Shown here: positions 27,491 through 37,326 of the stretch, one piece after another
Position numbering within the stretch: position 1 is the first letter of the stretch
Layout: every line of letters starts with the position of its first letter
DNA from: CAYNRA01 sp046293395
GTDB taxonomy: Bacteria > Bacteroidota > Bacteroidia > Cytophagales > Spirosomataceae
Reading direction: 5' to 3'
NCBI GenBank assembly: GCA_046293395.1
Contig: JBKBOU010000003.1
Location: 186,001 to 250,000 of the forward strand
Length of the DNA: 64,000 nucleotides
Notes under the pieces: generated by a model
The model's database searches: none
The model's input: only the letters and a program-made list of their open reading frames with translations
Told to the model about the DNA's origin: nothing
Made by a program: the position numbers and the translations under genes

Positions 27491-28402
27491 ATGCTACAAC
27501 TTGGATTCGTAAGTGCCATTTTGGCGGATTTTGGCTTTGAACACGTGGTAAACTTTGCACAAAAACATGGTTTTCAATGTGTAGAGATGATGTGTTGGCC
27601 TGGAGATAGCGCAGATAACCGCCGATATGCGGGTGTTACGCACATTGACGTCGATAAAATGGATGCCAATTATATCAAACACTACACTGCTGAACGCGGC
27701 ATAACTATTTCAGGATTAGGCTATTACCCAAATCCTTTAGACCCAGACACTACCAAAGCCGAGTATTATATTGAACACATCAAAAAAATCATTCGGGCGT
27801 GTAATCAATTGAATATTCCGGTGATGAACACATTTATTGGTAGAAATCAATATCTTTCCATGCAAGATAATTTGGATTTATTTGCCAAAGTCTGGGAACC
27901 TATTATTGCGACGGCAGAACAGGAAGGCATTAAAATTGGCATTGAAAACTGTCCGATGTTTTTTACAAATGACGAATGGCCGGGCGGTAAAAATCTGGCA
28001 ATAAGTCCGGCAGTTTGGGATCGTATGTTTGAAATCTTTCCGACCAAGCTTTTTGGCTTAAACTACGACCCGTCGCACATGATTTTCCAGATGATGGACG
28101 AGATAAAACCCATTTATCAATATAAAGACAGACTCCACCACATTCATATCAAAGACGTAAAAGTATATAAAGACAAATTGGATAGAGTAGGCATTTTGGC
28201 CAATCCGTTGGAATATCACTCCCCTAAATTACCAGGACTCGGCGATGTCAATTGGCGTGGATTTTTTGCCGCTTTGACGGACGTTCGGTACAAAGGACCC
28301 GTCGTGATAGAGGTAGAAGACAAGGCATACGAAGGAAGTCCACAAGATATTATGAATGCCATTTTGACGTCTAGAAATTACGTCCGCCAATTTCTTCCTT
28401 GA
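27491..28402 (+). CDS. Sugar phosphate isomerase/epimerase (xylose isomerase-like TIM barrel)
   Basis: 303 residues from ATG 27491 (MLQLGFVSAIL). AP-endonuclease-2/xylose-isomerase fold: CVEMMCWPGD, NTFIGRNQ, GIKIGIENCPM (metal-binding Glu), GLNYDPSHMIFQMMD and HHIHIKDVKVYKD (metal-binding His and Asp), then VVIEVEDKAYEGSPQD. All metal ligands appear intact. The substrate is unknown. Confidence 0.85.
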   Translation: MLQLGFVSAILADFGFEHVVNFAQKHGFQCVEMMCWPGDSADNRRYAGVTHIDVDKMDANYIKHYTAERGITISGLGYYPNPLDPDTTKAEYYIEHIKKIIRACNQLNIPVMNTFIGRNQYLSMQDNLDLFAKVWEPIIATAEQEGIKIGIENCPMFFTNDEWPGGKNLAISPAVWDRMFEIFPTKLFGLNYDPSHMIFQMMDEIKPIYQYKDRLHHIHIKDVKVYKDKLDRVGILANPLEYHSPKLPGLGDVNWRGFFAALTDVRYKGPVVIEVEDKAYEGSPQDIMNAILTSRNYVRQFLP

Positions 28403-28821
28403 TAAATTTTTAAAAAAATAAAGAAGAAATTATATTTATTATCAAAAACGTTATATATTTGTATCACTATTCAACCCTATACAAGCATTATTTCAATACC
28501 CAACCGATTAAAAGAGAAAGCGAAGGAAACTTCGCTTTTTTGTTTTTTATCCCCTTTCCGACTCATTTTCCCTCCTCCGTACAGATTTCCCCTCGATTGT
28601 TTAGACCTGTCTTGACACAAATCACTTAAAAAACAGAACAAAAAGTGGATTATGATGGGCGTCATTCTAAAAGTCCTATCGGGTTAGTTGTTTTGTAACA
28701 TCAAAAAACCAAATCAAAAAAACGATGAGAAAATGTGCAGGTCGTTGTCCTTGATGTAGAAAAAGTACCCTTTTATCTCTGACAATTTTCTATTCATTCA
28801 TTACAAAAATTACAACATACA
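28403..28821. other. 419-bp gap with a possible short transcript
   Basis: The gap holds TATATTTG at 28454-28461 (a -7 type element, with no clear -33 box) and a hairpin with a T run at 28517-28541. I see nothing recognisable from 28545 to the next gene. Confidence 0.5.
28517..28541 (+). terminator. Terminator in the gap after the isomerase gene
   Basis: AAAGCGAAG / CTTCGCTTT, 9-bp stem with a 4-nt loop and TTT following. It lies 115 bp beyond the isomerase stop, so it ends either that transcript or a short RNA starting near 28467. Confidence 0.8.
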
Positions 28822-30237
28822 ATGAAAATCGAGCAAATATATACCGGATGTATCGCACACGCAGCATATTACGTAGAGCATAATGGAGAGGCTGCCATTT
28901 TTGACCCCTTGCGTGAAGTACAACCTTATATCGACAAAGCGGACAAAGAAAAGGCAAAAATAAAATACGTTTTTGAAACCCATTTTCATGCAGATTTCGT
29001 CTCAGGACATTTGGATTTAGCAAAAAAAACGGGAGCAAGCATCGTGTATGGCCCAACGGCAAAACCCGCTTTTGAGGCATTGATTGCAGAAGACGGACAA
29101 ATTTTTGAGATAGGCGGCTGTCAAGTCAAAGCTATTCACACACCAGGGCACACAATGGAAAGCACCACTTATCTTTTGGTAGATGAAGACGGCAAAGAGC
29201 AAGGAATCATTACGGGAGATACCTTATTTATCGGAGATGTAGGTCGCCCAGATTTGGCACAACACGTTATTGAGGACTTAACAGAAGAAAAACTTGCAGG
29301 TCATTTGTTTGATTCACTTCGTACGAAAATCATGACATTATCGGATGATTTAACCGTTTATCCAAATCACGGTGCAGGAAGTGCCTGTGGTAAAATGATG
29401 AGCAAAGAGACGACAGACACGCTGGGCAACCAAAAGAAAACGAATTATGCTTTGCGTGCAGATATGACAAAAGAAGAATTTATCAAAGCCGTTTTGACAG
29501 GATTGACTGCGCCGCCGGCTTATTTTCCTAAAAATGTTTTGATGAACATCAAAGGATACGAGAGCCTGGATACAGTCATGGAACGTGGATACCAAGCACT
29601 TACACCCGCAGGTTTTGAGGCAGCAGCTAATGAAACAATGGCGTTGATTTTGGACAGCAGAGATGCGAATGATTTTGCCAAAGGGTTTATCCCGAACTCT
29701 GTAAATATTGGCTTAGACAGCAATTTCGCGATGTGGGTAGGTGAACTTATCCCGGATATCAAGCAAGAAATTCTACTTGTCACAGAACCAGGAAAAGAGG
29801 AAGAAACCATCACACGATTGGCACGGGTCGGCTATGATTTTGCTATTGGCTATTTAGAAGGTGGCATCGAAGCTTGGAAAGAAGCCGGAAAAGACCTCAA
29901 TACCGTTACACGTATAACAGCCGACGAATTTGCCAAACAATATGCAGAAGGCGAACTACTTGTTTTTGATGTGCGGAAGAAAAGCGAATTTGGCTCCGAG
30001 CATGTCATTGGTGCATACAACACACCCCTCGGAACAATCAACGAGCACTTGGCGGAATTTCCGAAAGACAAACCCTTTGTTTTGCATTGTGCCGGCGGAT
30101 ACAGAAGTATGATTGCGTCGTCTATACTAAAACAAAGAGGTTGGGATAACTTCGTGGATGTTGTCGGTGGTTTTGCAGCAATAACAACAGCAGGCGTACC
30201 CAAAACAGACTACATTTGCCCTACAACCTTATTGTGA
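28822..30237 (+). CDS. Persulfide dioxygenase-rhodanese fusion (CstB-like)
   Basis: 471 residues in three parts. An N-terminal metallo-beta-lactamase domain has ETHFHADFVSGH (His54, His56, Asp58), HTPGHTMEST and TGDTLFIGDVGRPDL, as in ETHE1-type persulfide dioxygenases. A middle rhodanese-like domain (about 255-360) lacks the active-site Cys. A C-terminal rhodanese has a complete loop HCAGGYRS (Cys423). This matches CstB of sulfide detoxification, which oxidises persulfide and yields thiosulfate. No regulator or sulfide-quinone reductase lies next to it. Confidence 0.88.
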   Translation: MKIEQIYTGCIAHAAYYVEHNGEAAIFDPLREVQPYIDKADKEKAKIKYVFETHFHADFVSGHLDLAKKTGASIVYGPTAKPAFEALIAEDGQIFEIGGCQVKAIHTPGHTMESTTYLLVDEDGKEQGIITGDTLFIGDVGRPDLAQHVIEDLTEEKLAGHLFDSLRTKIMTLSDDLTVYPNHGAGSACGKMMSKETTDTLGNQKKTNYALRADMTKEEFIKAVLTGLTAPPAYFPKNVLMNIKGYESLDTVMERGYQALTPAGFEAAANETMALILDSRDANDFAKGFIPNSVNIGLDSNFAMWVGELIPDIKQEILLVTEPGKEEETITRLARVGYDFAIGYLEGGIEAWKEAGKDLNTVTRITADEFAKQYAEGELLVFDVRKKSEFGSEHVIGAYNTPLGTINEHLAEFPKDKPFVLHCAGGYRSMIASSILKQRGWDNFVDVVGGFAAITTAGVPKTDYICPTTLL

Positions 30238-30261
30238 TATATATTGAAGATGAGTAAGACG

Positions 30262-30296
30262 AATCCTGTTGCGCCCTGTGCAGCAGGATTTTTTTA
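30262..30296 (+). terminator. Terminator after the CstB-like gene
   Basis: AATCCTGTTG / CAGCAGGATT, 10 bp with one G-U pair, then TTTTTT. The rest of the gap to 30529 is A/T-rich and shows nothing else I can name. Confidence 0.85.
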
Positions 30297-30529
30297 TTTA
30301 CTGCATTTTTACTCGTTTCTAGTAAATTATTCGGTAAAAAACCTTCTCTACAATTATTTAGTTTATGAATAGGGAAAAATACAGACACCTATACTGTATA
30401 GATTTTACCTATAGAAATTGGAAACTTTCCATCTTTCATCTATATTGTCAGCGGAAAAGTACTATGCCTATTTTTCCTAAACTAATAGGTACATCAAAGT
30501 TCATTTTTAACACTACTAAATTTTGTTCT

Positions 30530-33500
30530 ATGAAAAAATCTAGACAAATTCAACAGCGAGTTTGGAGAGGTGGCGTTCTGGCGCTAGGTCTTCTCTTTTA
30601 CCAACTGGCTGCATTTGCACAATACACCGTATCGGGGAAAGTAACAGATGCAACAGGGCCCGTTCCAGGTGCAAGTGTGACTGTCCAAGGTAGTTCGGTT
30701 GGTACGGCCACCGGTGTAGATGGTACGTATAACTTACGTATTCCTACGAGTGGCAAGGCTACACTTCTATTTTCTTCGATTGGCTACGCGTCGCAAAGTA
30801 TCGTCGTAACCGGTGAAAGACAGCTCAACGTCGTTTTAGCGGAAGATGAAAACAAGCTAGACGAAGTTGTCGTAACTGGTTTGGCATCAAGCATTAAGCG
30901 GTCTAACTTGGCAAACGCAGTAGGTACAATTTCTGCCAAAGAATTGATGGGAACAACCCAAATTCAGACAGTAGATAATGCGTTTTACGGAAAAGTAGCT
31001 GGGGTAAATATCAACACAAACGGTGGTGCGCCGGGCGGTGGTGCCTCCGTACAGCTTCGTGGGATTTCGTCTCTAGTAGGTGCTTCGCAGCCCCTTTACA
31101 TTGTAGATGGTGTGTATGTGAATAACTCAACCAACCGTACGGGTCGTGGGTCTGTGACGGGTGCATCTGGAGCAGAAACGCAAGACGATGCCTCGAACCG
31201 TATTTCAGACTTAAACCCAAATGACATCGAATCTGTAGAAGTCTTGAAAGGGCCGTCTGCTGCTGCCATTTATGGAACGCGTGCCAATGCTGGGGTTATC
31301 ATCATTACAACGAAAAAAGGAAGCGCAGGCAAAACGAAAGTTTCGTTGGCACAAGATTTCGGGATGGCGACACCACAGCGCTTATTGGGCGTTGATAACT
31401 GGTCCGAAGAGAAAATTCGCTTCTTCTTCCCTGCTTCACGTCAGCCCATCGAGTTAGAACGTTTCAGACAAGCAGCTGGACAAACATACGATTACGAAGA
31501 TTATTTTTACAATAATACAGCGCCACTGTCAAATACCCGCTTGAGTGTTTCTGGTGGAAATGACAAAACGAAATTCTTTATCTCCGGTTCCATGACCGAC
31601 GAGAAAGGAATCATCCGGAACACAGGTTTCCAACGTTTCTCTGTTCGTTCAAATATTGATCATAAAATCAGCAACAGAATTACACTATCTGTTGGAAGTA
31701 ACTACTTGAACACAACAGCAGATAGAGGATTTACAGGAAACCAAAACAACTCTGGAGCAAGTATTGGGTATAACATCGCGTATGTACCGAATTACTACAA
31801 CTTGTTCCCGGATGCAAACGGAGTTTATCCAATCAACCCTTACTTCTCTGAAAACCCAGTAGCAGTAACAGACAAAGGAATAAATACATCTAATGTAAAC
31901 CGTTTCATTCAGTCATTCAGCTTAAATGCTGATTTGTACAAAACGGAAAAAGCGATGGTCAAATTTGTGATTCAAGGGGGAGCAGACTTCACACAAAACA
32001 ATACCAACGTGTATCTTCCTGAAGATTTGCAATTCCAACGCGCACAAGCAAATCCAGGTGACATCATCGTAGGTAAAACAGAGAACGTCAATACGAATAT
32101 CCAAGCAGCTTTGGTTTACAATCAAACAGTGGGAAAATTGAATTTAACGACCCAAGCCGGGATTGTCCGCCTAGACTTCAGAGAAGATCGCTTGCTTAAC
32201 AGAGCCCGTGGATTGGCGCCTGGTCAAACAAACTTGAATCAAGGTACGGTACAGGAAATCTTCCAACAGCAATTCCAAACGGTAAGTGACGTAGGTGTAT
32301 TCGCACAAGAAGAAGCAAACTGGGATGATAAAATCATTGCTACGGCTGGGGTAAGATTTGATAAATCAACCTTAATCGGAAATGCAAATCAGTTTTATGC
32401 CTTCCCGAAAGCTTCATTAGCCGTAAACGTGGCGAACTTCGAGTTCTTCAAAAGTAGTGGTCTAAGCAACGTATTCAGTGCCTTGAAACCAAGAGCTGCG
32501 TACGGTGAAACGGCGGGTGTACCTACATTTGGACAAACATTCACGCCGTTATTCCCAGCGAATATTGGTGGACTTTTGGGCTCTGTTGTTACAGCAGGCG
32601 CAGGTAATCCGAACATTGAGCCAGAAAGAGCGGGTGAATTGGAATTTGGAGTGGATTTGGGTATGTTCAAAAACAGATTGAATTTTGAAGTAACGTATTA
32701 CGACAAACAAACGAGAAATAACATTCAGAACTTGTCGCTTTCACCTGCAACAGGTTATTCGTCAATTCCTACCAACTTAGCTCAATTACAGAACAGAGGT
32801 TGGGAATTGAGTTTATCTGGAACAGTTGTTCAGAAAGAAAACTTACGTTGGACTAGCCGCGTATTGTGGTGGAAAAATGACCTTTTGTTGACTCAACTAG
32901 GTATTCCTGCCTATAACTCAGGCGGATTTGGTGCTACGTTAGGAACATTCTTGTATCAAGAAGGATTTGCGCCAACAACGATTGTGGGTACACGTCCGAG
33001 ACGTTTATTGGCAGATGGTACACCAGACCCGAACGACACCCCAGCGAATGAAGGCGTAAATACAGGCGCATATATTCTTGGAAATGGGCAACCTGATTTC
33101 CAAATGTCTTGGTTCAATGAAGTGAATTTCTTCAAGAACTTTGATTTCTCTATGTTGTGGCATTGGAAAAAAGGAGGAGATAATATCAACCTTTCACAGT
33201 TCTTGACAGACTCAGGTGGTACGTCACCAAACTGGTTCGGTGATGATGACGGAGATGGCAAGCCAAACGGCCGCGATAGAGGTATTGACCCTAACAACGG
33301 TGCAGACAGATGGGTACAAGACGCTTCTTACATCCGCTTGCGTGAAGCAGCCCTTTACTATACTGTGCCACAAGCAAAAGTAGGTGATTGGTTTGACAAC
33401 AAAGTTTCACGTATCAAAATAGGATTCTCGGCACAAAATCCATTCACCTTCACGAAATATGTAGGTTACGACCCAGAAACCTCTACTTTCGGTATTCAAG

Positions 33501-33577
33501 CAGTACAATCAGGTGTTGATATTGCGCCATACCCAACACAACGTCGTTTCTTTGGTCACTTAGTATTTGAGTTTTAA
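30530..33577 (+). CDS. SusC/RagA-family TonB-linked outer-membrane transporter
   Basis: 1015 residues from ATG 30530 (MKKSRQIQQRVWRGG), which supplies the signal peptide; 55 upstream in-frame codons look non-coding. A carboxypeptidase-regulatory-like domain (about 30-110, YTVSGKVTDATGPVPGASV), a plug domain with KVAGVNINTNGGAPGGG and SVEVLKGPSAAAIYGTRANAG, and a barrel that ends in Phe (HLVFEF). It takes up oligomeric nutrients with the SusD-like lipoprotein encoded 30 bp downstream. No glycoside hydrolase or sigma/anti-sigma pair is adjacent, so the substrate is unclear. Confidence 0.95.
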   Translation: MKKSRQIQQRVWRGGVLALGLLFYQLAAFAQYTVSGKVTDATGPVPGASVTVQGSSVGTATGVDGTYNLRIPTSGKATLLFSSIGYASQSIVVTGERQLNVVLAEDENKLDEVVVTGLASSIKRSNLANAVGTISAKELMGTTQIQTVDNAFYGKVAGVNINTNGGAPGGGASVQLRGISSLVGASQPLYIVDGVYVNNSTNRTGRGSVTGASGAETQDDASNRISDLNPNDIESVEVLKGPSAAAIYGTRANAGVIIITTKKGSAGKTKVSLAQDFGMATPQRLLGVDNWSEEKIRFFFPASRQPIELERFRQAAGQTYDYEDYFYNNTAPLSNTRLSVSGGNDKTKFFISGSMTDEKGIIRNTGFQRFSVRSNIDHKISNRITLSVGSNYLNTTADRGFTGNQNNSGASIGYNIAYVPNYYNLFPDANGVYPINPYFSENPVAVTDKGINTSNVNRFIQSFSLNADLYKTEKAMVKFVIQGGADFTQNNTNVYLPEDLQFQRAQANPGDIIVGKTENVNTNIQAALVYNQTVGKLNLTTQAGIVRLDFREDRLLNRARGLAPGQTNLNQGTVQEIFQQQFQTVSDVGVFAQEEANWDDKIIATAGVRFDKSTLIGNANQFYAFPKASLAVNVANFEFFKSSGLSNVFSALKPRAAYGETAGVPTFGQTFTPLFPANIGGLLGSVVTAGAGNPNIEPERAGELEFGVDLGMFKNRLNFEVTYYDKQTRNNIQNLSLSPATGYSSIPTNLAQLQNRGWELSLSGTVVQKENLRWTSRVLWWKNDLLLTQLGIPAYNSGGFGATLGTFLYQEGFAPTTIVGTRPRRLLADGTPDPNDTPANEGVNTGAYILGNGQPDFQMSWFNEVNFFKNFDFSMLWHWKKGGDNINLSQFLTDSGGTSPNWFGDDDGDGKPNGRDRGIDPNNGADRWVQDASYIRLREAALYYTVPQAKVGDWFDNKVSRIKIGFSAQNPFTFTKYVGYDPETSTFGIQAVQSGVDIAPYPTQRRFFGHLVFEF

Positions 33578-33607
33578 GCCCTAATTATTGAAATCATTTC
33601 GAAAAGT

Positions 33608-34987
33608 ATGAAAAAAATAATCACATCTTGGAGTCTCGTGGCGGGCTTGTGCATGACCCTCACTTCCTGCTCGTTTTTTGAGTTGGAATCTCCTATTGAC
33701 CCCAACAACCCTTCCCTTGCGAGTGTTTCCAACAATGCAACCCGCAACCAAATCCAAAACTTAGTTACCGGTCTTGAAAACAGACATCGCAACTATGTCT
33801 TCACGGTAGCCGCTTTATACGGCAGTATGGGACGTGAAATTTGGTACTTAAACGGCTCCGACCCACGTTGGCAAACAGACTGGTTGGGTATGAACGGACG
33901 TACCGCCAACGTCAACATGTTTGGCTACTTGAACACGTATATCCAACCCTATCAGGCTATCCTTCAAGGAAATGTCTTGCTCAGCGCCGTTACAAATTCA
34001 TCTGTATTAACAGACGCTGAAAAAAATGCAGTTAGTGGTTTTACAAAGACTATTCAAGCATACCAATACATGATTTTGGCGAATGGACAATACGAAAACG
34101 GTATTCGTATGGATGTCTCTGACCCTCTAAATCCAGGTCCTTTTGTTCCTTATCCACAAGCATTAGAAGCAATCAAAACACTTTTAGACAGCGGATTCCA
34201 AGAACTTACAGCCGCAGGAACAGGTAACTTTCCGTTGCGTTTGACTTCTGGATTTACAGGAACTGGATTCGGTACAAACCAGGCATTGGCGCAAATGAAC
34301 CGTGCATTGGCTGCAAGATTAGCTGCTTATCGCAAAGATTGGCAAGGAGTCATTACTGCACTAGCTGGTTCATTCTATGACCCGAACGGAAACATTGACA
34401 GAGGACCTGCCCACACATGGGGAGCCCCACCAGATGCTTTCAACCCACTTTATTTCGTACCAAATGCTGCGACAAATACGATGGTGGTTGTGCATCCTTC
34501 TGTATTAAAAGACACACTCAGAGGCGATAATCGCGTACGAAGTAAGTTCTTCCAACGGACAACAGCCGTTTTGGTAACATCTGACGGAACACCGCTTTCT
34601 GGTAACTACCAAGACAAACGTTTTGCTTCTAATACCTCTGAAATTAAATTCATCCGAAATGAAGAATTGATATTACTAGCAGCAGAAGCACACGCTCAAT
34701 TGGGCAACGCAAACCAAGCAGTAGAAGCGATTAACAAGGTACGTACACTTGCCGGAGTTGGCGCTTACACAGGGGGTACAACTACGGATGCCTTGATTAA
34801 TGAAATCCTATTCCAACGTCGTTATTCACTTTGGTTCGAACCATGGGGACACCGTTGGGTTGATTTGCGGAGATACAACAGACTCAATGCGACTGAAGTC
34901 GATATCGCGTCTGACAGAGGTAGTATCTTTACACAATTGGCAAGACCACAAGCAGAAATCAACTGGGATTTATATGTAGGAAATTAA
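33608..34987 (+). CDS. SusD/RagB-like surface lipoprotein
   Basis: 459 residues. The signal ends in a lipobox (MTLTSCSFFE), giving a lipidated Cys near residue 21. Helical TPR-like body with the C-terminal FIRNEELILLAAEAHAQLGN and RYSLWFEPWGHRWVDLRRY motifs of the SusD/RagB superfamily. Binds substrate at the cell surface as a lid on the SusC-like barrel encoded just upstream. Confidence 0.92.
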   Translation: MKKIITSWSLVAGLCMTLTSCSFFELESPIDPNNPSLASVSNNATRNQIQNLVTGLENRHRNYVFTVAALYGSMGREIWYLNGSDPRWQTDWLGMNGRTANVNMFGYLNTYIQPYQAILQGNVLLSAVTNSSVLTDAEKNAVSGFTKTIQAYQYMILANGQYENGIRMDVSDPLNPGPFVPYPQALEAIKTLLDSGFQELTAAGTGNFPLRLTSGFTGTGFGTNQALAQMNRALAARLAAYRKDWQGVITALAGSFYDPNGNIDRGPAHTWGAPPDAFNPLYFVPNAATNTMVVVHPSVLKDTLRGDNRVRSKFFQRTTAVLVTSDGTPLSGNYQDKRFASNTSEIKFIRNEELILLAAEAHAQLGNANQAVEAINKVRTLAGVGAYTGGTTTDALINEILFQRRYSLWFEPWGHRWVDLRRYNRLNATEVDIASDRGSIFTQLARPQAEINWDLYVGN

Positions 34988-35002
34988 TTCCCAAATCCTT
35001 TG

Positions 35003-35035
35003 AAGTCCCTCCACAGCTTTGTGGAGGGACTTTTT
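35003..35035 (+). terminator. Terminator of the susC/susD-like operon
   Basis: Perfect 13-bp stem AAGTCCCTCCACA / TGTGGAGGGACTT with a short loop and a T run. Confidence 0.93.
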
Positions 35036-35091
35036 ATTTTTGACTCAACGAACGCTCCCTTCACAAGTAACCACTCAAATTAGCCTGTATT

Positions 35092-35115
35092 TTTGACAAA
35101 AAAGTGCTATCTTTG
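35092..35115 (+). promoter_or_regulatory. Probable promoter of the ABC-F gene
   Basis: TATCTTTG at 35108-35115 matches TAnnTTTG. TTTG at 35092-35095 is nearer than the usual spacing, so the -33 assignment is uncertain. The site lies inside the open frame upstream of the chosen ABC-F start, which supports the later ATG. Confidence 0.5.
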
Positions 35116-35167
35116 CCCCCGTTTTGTGGCTACATTTCCACCATTCTTCATACGTTTACATATCACC

Positions 35168-36784
35168 ATGCTTACATTATCAAATATTTCACTTGCTTTT
35201 GGCAAACGGACTCTCTTTGAAGAAGTTAATCTAAAATTTGTTCCCGGAAACGTCTATGGACTCATTGGAGCAAATGGCGCTGGAAAATCAACGCTCGTCA
35301 AAATTATCGCTGGAGACATTGATGCCACCACGGGAACCATCAGTCTGGACCCAGGCGAGCGGATGTCTGTCTTGAAACAAGACCAAAATGCCTACGATGC
35401 CTTCACTGTCTTGGACACCGTCATGCGGGGAAATGAACGTCTGTACGAAGTGATGAAAGAAAAAGATGAAATCTACATGAAAGAAGATTTCACCGAAGAA
35501 GACGGAAATAGAGCTGCTGACCTAGAAGCTGAATTTGCTGAAATGAACGGTTGGGAAGCTGAGTCGGACGCTGCCTCCCTCCTTTCTGGTCTGGGTATCA
35601 AAGAAGATATTCACCAAACCTTAATGGCAGACGTGAATCCGTCAGAAAAAGTAAAAGTATTGTTGGCACAAGCCCTTTTTGGTAATCCGGATGTACTTTT
35701 ATTGGATGAGCCAACCAACAACTTGGACATCGAGTCCATTCTTTGGCTCGAAAATTTCTTGATGAACTTCAAAAACACCGTTGTTGTCGTTTCACACGAT
35801 AGACACTTCCTTGATAATGTGTGTACGTATATTGCTGACTTAGACTTCAAGAAAGTAACTCTTTATGGCGGGAATTACTCTTTCTGGTACGAGTCTAGCC
35901 AATTAGCTGCACGCCAAAAAGCGGATCAAAACAAAAAAGCAGAAGAAAAGAAAAAAGAATTGGAGGATTTTATTCGTCGATTCTCTGCCAACGTCGCGAA
36001 ATCCAAACAAGCAACGGCACGGCAAAAAATGTTGGAAAAACTGGACATTTCAGCTATCCAGCCTTCTTCACGCAGATACCCATACATTGGTTTTAAACCC
36101 GAACGCGAAGTTGGCGACCAAATATTAGTCATTGAAAACCTTTCGTATCAAACAGAAGACGGTACGTATCTTTTCAAAGATTTGAATTTGCAGGTAGGAA
36201 AAAGAGATAAAATTGCCTTCTTGAGCAAAGACGGCTTAGCGGTTTCTGCATTATTTGATATTCTGATGGGCAAGAAACAAGCTACTTCCGGTATGTTTAA
36301 ATGGGGCGTGACGATTACAAAAGATTACTTACCCAACGATAATTCGGAGTATTTCAGTGACCCATCCAATAACCTTGTAGATTGGTTGCGCCAGTACTCG
36401 ACGGAAAAAGACGAAACGTTTATTCGTGGTTTCTTGGGTAGAATGCTATTTTCTGGAGAAGAAGCATTGAAGAAATGTACAGTCTTGTCTGGAGGTGAAA
36501 AACAGCGTTGTATGTTCTCCAAAATGATGCTTTCCAATGCCAATGTCCTTCTCTTTGACGAACCAACAAACCACTTGGATTTGGAGTCTATCCAGGCATT
36601 AAACAAAGGAATGGAAGAATACGACAGCAATATTTTGTTTACGTGCCATGACCACCAACTGACTAATTCTGTCGCAAACAGAATCGTGGAATTAGCACCG
36701 AAAGGATGTTTGGATAAACTGATGTCGTTTGATGATTATTTAACAGACGACCGCGTAAAGGAACAAAAGAAAGCGCTTTATTGA
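35168..36784 (+). CDS. ABC-F family ATPase, YbiT type
   Basis: 538 residues from ATG 35168 (MLTLSNISLAFGKRTLFEEV); the frame is open from a TTG at 35093 but that part overlaps the promoter. Soluble protein with two ATP-binding domains and a charged linker (KKAEEKKKELEDF). NBD1: Walker A GANGAGKST, degenerate signature NPSEKVKVLLAQALF, Walker B VLLLDEPTNNLD. NBD2: the Walker A position reads FLSKDGLAVSALF, without the lysine, but LSGGEKQR and LLFDEPTNHLD are intact. I recall both degeneracies in YbiT-like proteins of this phylum. It probably acts on the ribosome. Confidence 0.92.
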   Translation: MLTLSNISLAFGKRTLFEEVNLKFVPGNVYGLIGANGAGKSTLVKIIAGDIDATTGTISLDPGERMSVLKQDQNAYDAFTVLDTVMRGNERLYEVMKEKDEIYMKEDFTEEDGNRAADLEAEFAEMNGWEAESDAASLLSGLGIKEDIHQTLMADVNPSEKVKVLLAQALFGNPDVLLLDEPTNNLDIESILWLENFLMNFKNTVVVVSHDRHFLDNVCTYIADLDFKKVTLYGGNYSFWYESSQLAARQKADQNKKAEEKKKELEDFIRRFSANVAKSKQATARQKMLEKLDISAIQPSSRRYPYIGFKPEREVGDQILVIENLSYQTEDGTYLFKDLNLQVGKRDKIAFLSKDGLAVSALFDILMGKKQATSGMFKWGVTITKDYLPNDNSEYFSDPSNNLVDWLRQYSTEKDETFIRGFLGRMLFSGEEALKKCTVLSGGEKQRCMFSKMMLSNANVLLFDEPTNHLDLESIQALNKGMEEYDSNILFTCHDHQLTNSVANRIVELAPKGCLDKLMSFDDYLTDDRVKEQKKALY

Positions 36785-36814
36785 TACACTATACGCACTT
36801 ATTTCTAGCAAACA

Positions 36815-36851
36815 GAGCGTCTCATTTCTTAGTAAGTGAGGCGCTTTTTTT
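36815..36851 (+). terminator. Terminator after the ABC-F gene
   Basis: AGCGTCTCATTT / AAGTGAGGCGCT stem with two G-U pairs, then seven T. Confidence 0.85.
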
Positions 36852-36870
36852 GTACAGATTGAGCAGATAA

Positions 36871-37206
36871 TTACAGAGTTGGATTTTGGGTTTTGAGTTG
36901 TTCTTTAAGTGTAGAAATGTGATCATCTTTACTGATAATCAACTCTTTATACAAATCTATACCAAACTGTGGAGACCCTTCTGTTAGATGCGAAGGAGAG
37001 AACGTAACGGGGAGTAAATCAAGGGGATAAACACGAAAAACCTCTGCCAGCTTAATCAAAACATCTACTTTATACACACATTGATCACTTTCCCATTTGG
37101 TGTAAGTGCTTCTGGAAACACCGACCATATCGGCTACTTCTTGTTGGCTTAATTTCGCTTTGATTCGTATTTGGGCCAATTTGGCGCCGTAGGATAGCTG
37201 GGTCAT
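36871..37206 (-). CDS. XRE-family helix-turn-helix regulator
   Basis: 111 residues from ATG 37206 (MTQLSYGAKLAQIR). The Cro/CI-type HTH spans about 8-62: KLSQQEVADMVGVSRSTYTKWESDQ. A short C-terminal part (EELIISKDD..LKEQLK type) looks helical. It is divergent from the accessory operon beginning at 37327; the shared gap carries two 22-bp-period direct repeats. The regulator may act on these repeats and on a second copy near 42650, but this is inference. Confidence 0.85.
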   Translation of the reverse strand: MTQLSYGAKLAQIRIKAKLSQQEVADMVGVSRSTYTKWESDQCVYKVDVLIKLAEVFRVYPLDLLPVTFSPSHLTEGSPQFGIDLYKELIISKDDHISTLKEQLKTQNPTL

Positions 37207-37234
37207 GGTGAAATTATTTTGGGTTATTTTGACT

Positions 37235-37309
37235 ACAAAAATTGTTCGATAGCAAGACAAAAGTTGTTCAAAAAAAACACTTTAGCAAATTTTTTTGCAA
37301 TTAGTTTTG
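37235..37309 (+). promoter_or_regulatory. Direct-repeat promoter module, copy 1
   Basis: Two direct repeats, ACAAAAATTGTTC (37235-37247) and ACAAAAGTTGTTC (37257-37269), start 22 bp apart, two helical turns. A -7 element TAGTTTTG (37302-37309) begins 45 bp after the second repeat start. The arrangement suggests an activator site upstream of the promoter. A second copy lies at 42649-42723. Confidence 0.65.
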
Positions 37310-37326
37310 TGACATACCCAAAACGT

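Noticed and set aside
30238..30529. Long N-terminal extension or a small gene before the first SusC
   Set aside because: The in-frame residues lack signal-peptide features and the sequence is A/T-rich; ATG 30530 gives the proper signal.
35168..36784. Missing Walker A lysine in the second domain of the ABC-F protein as a mutation
   Set aside because: I recall the same degeneracy in related YbiT-like proteins of this phylum, so it is a family trait.
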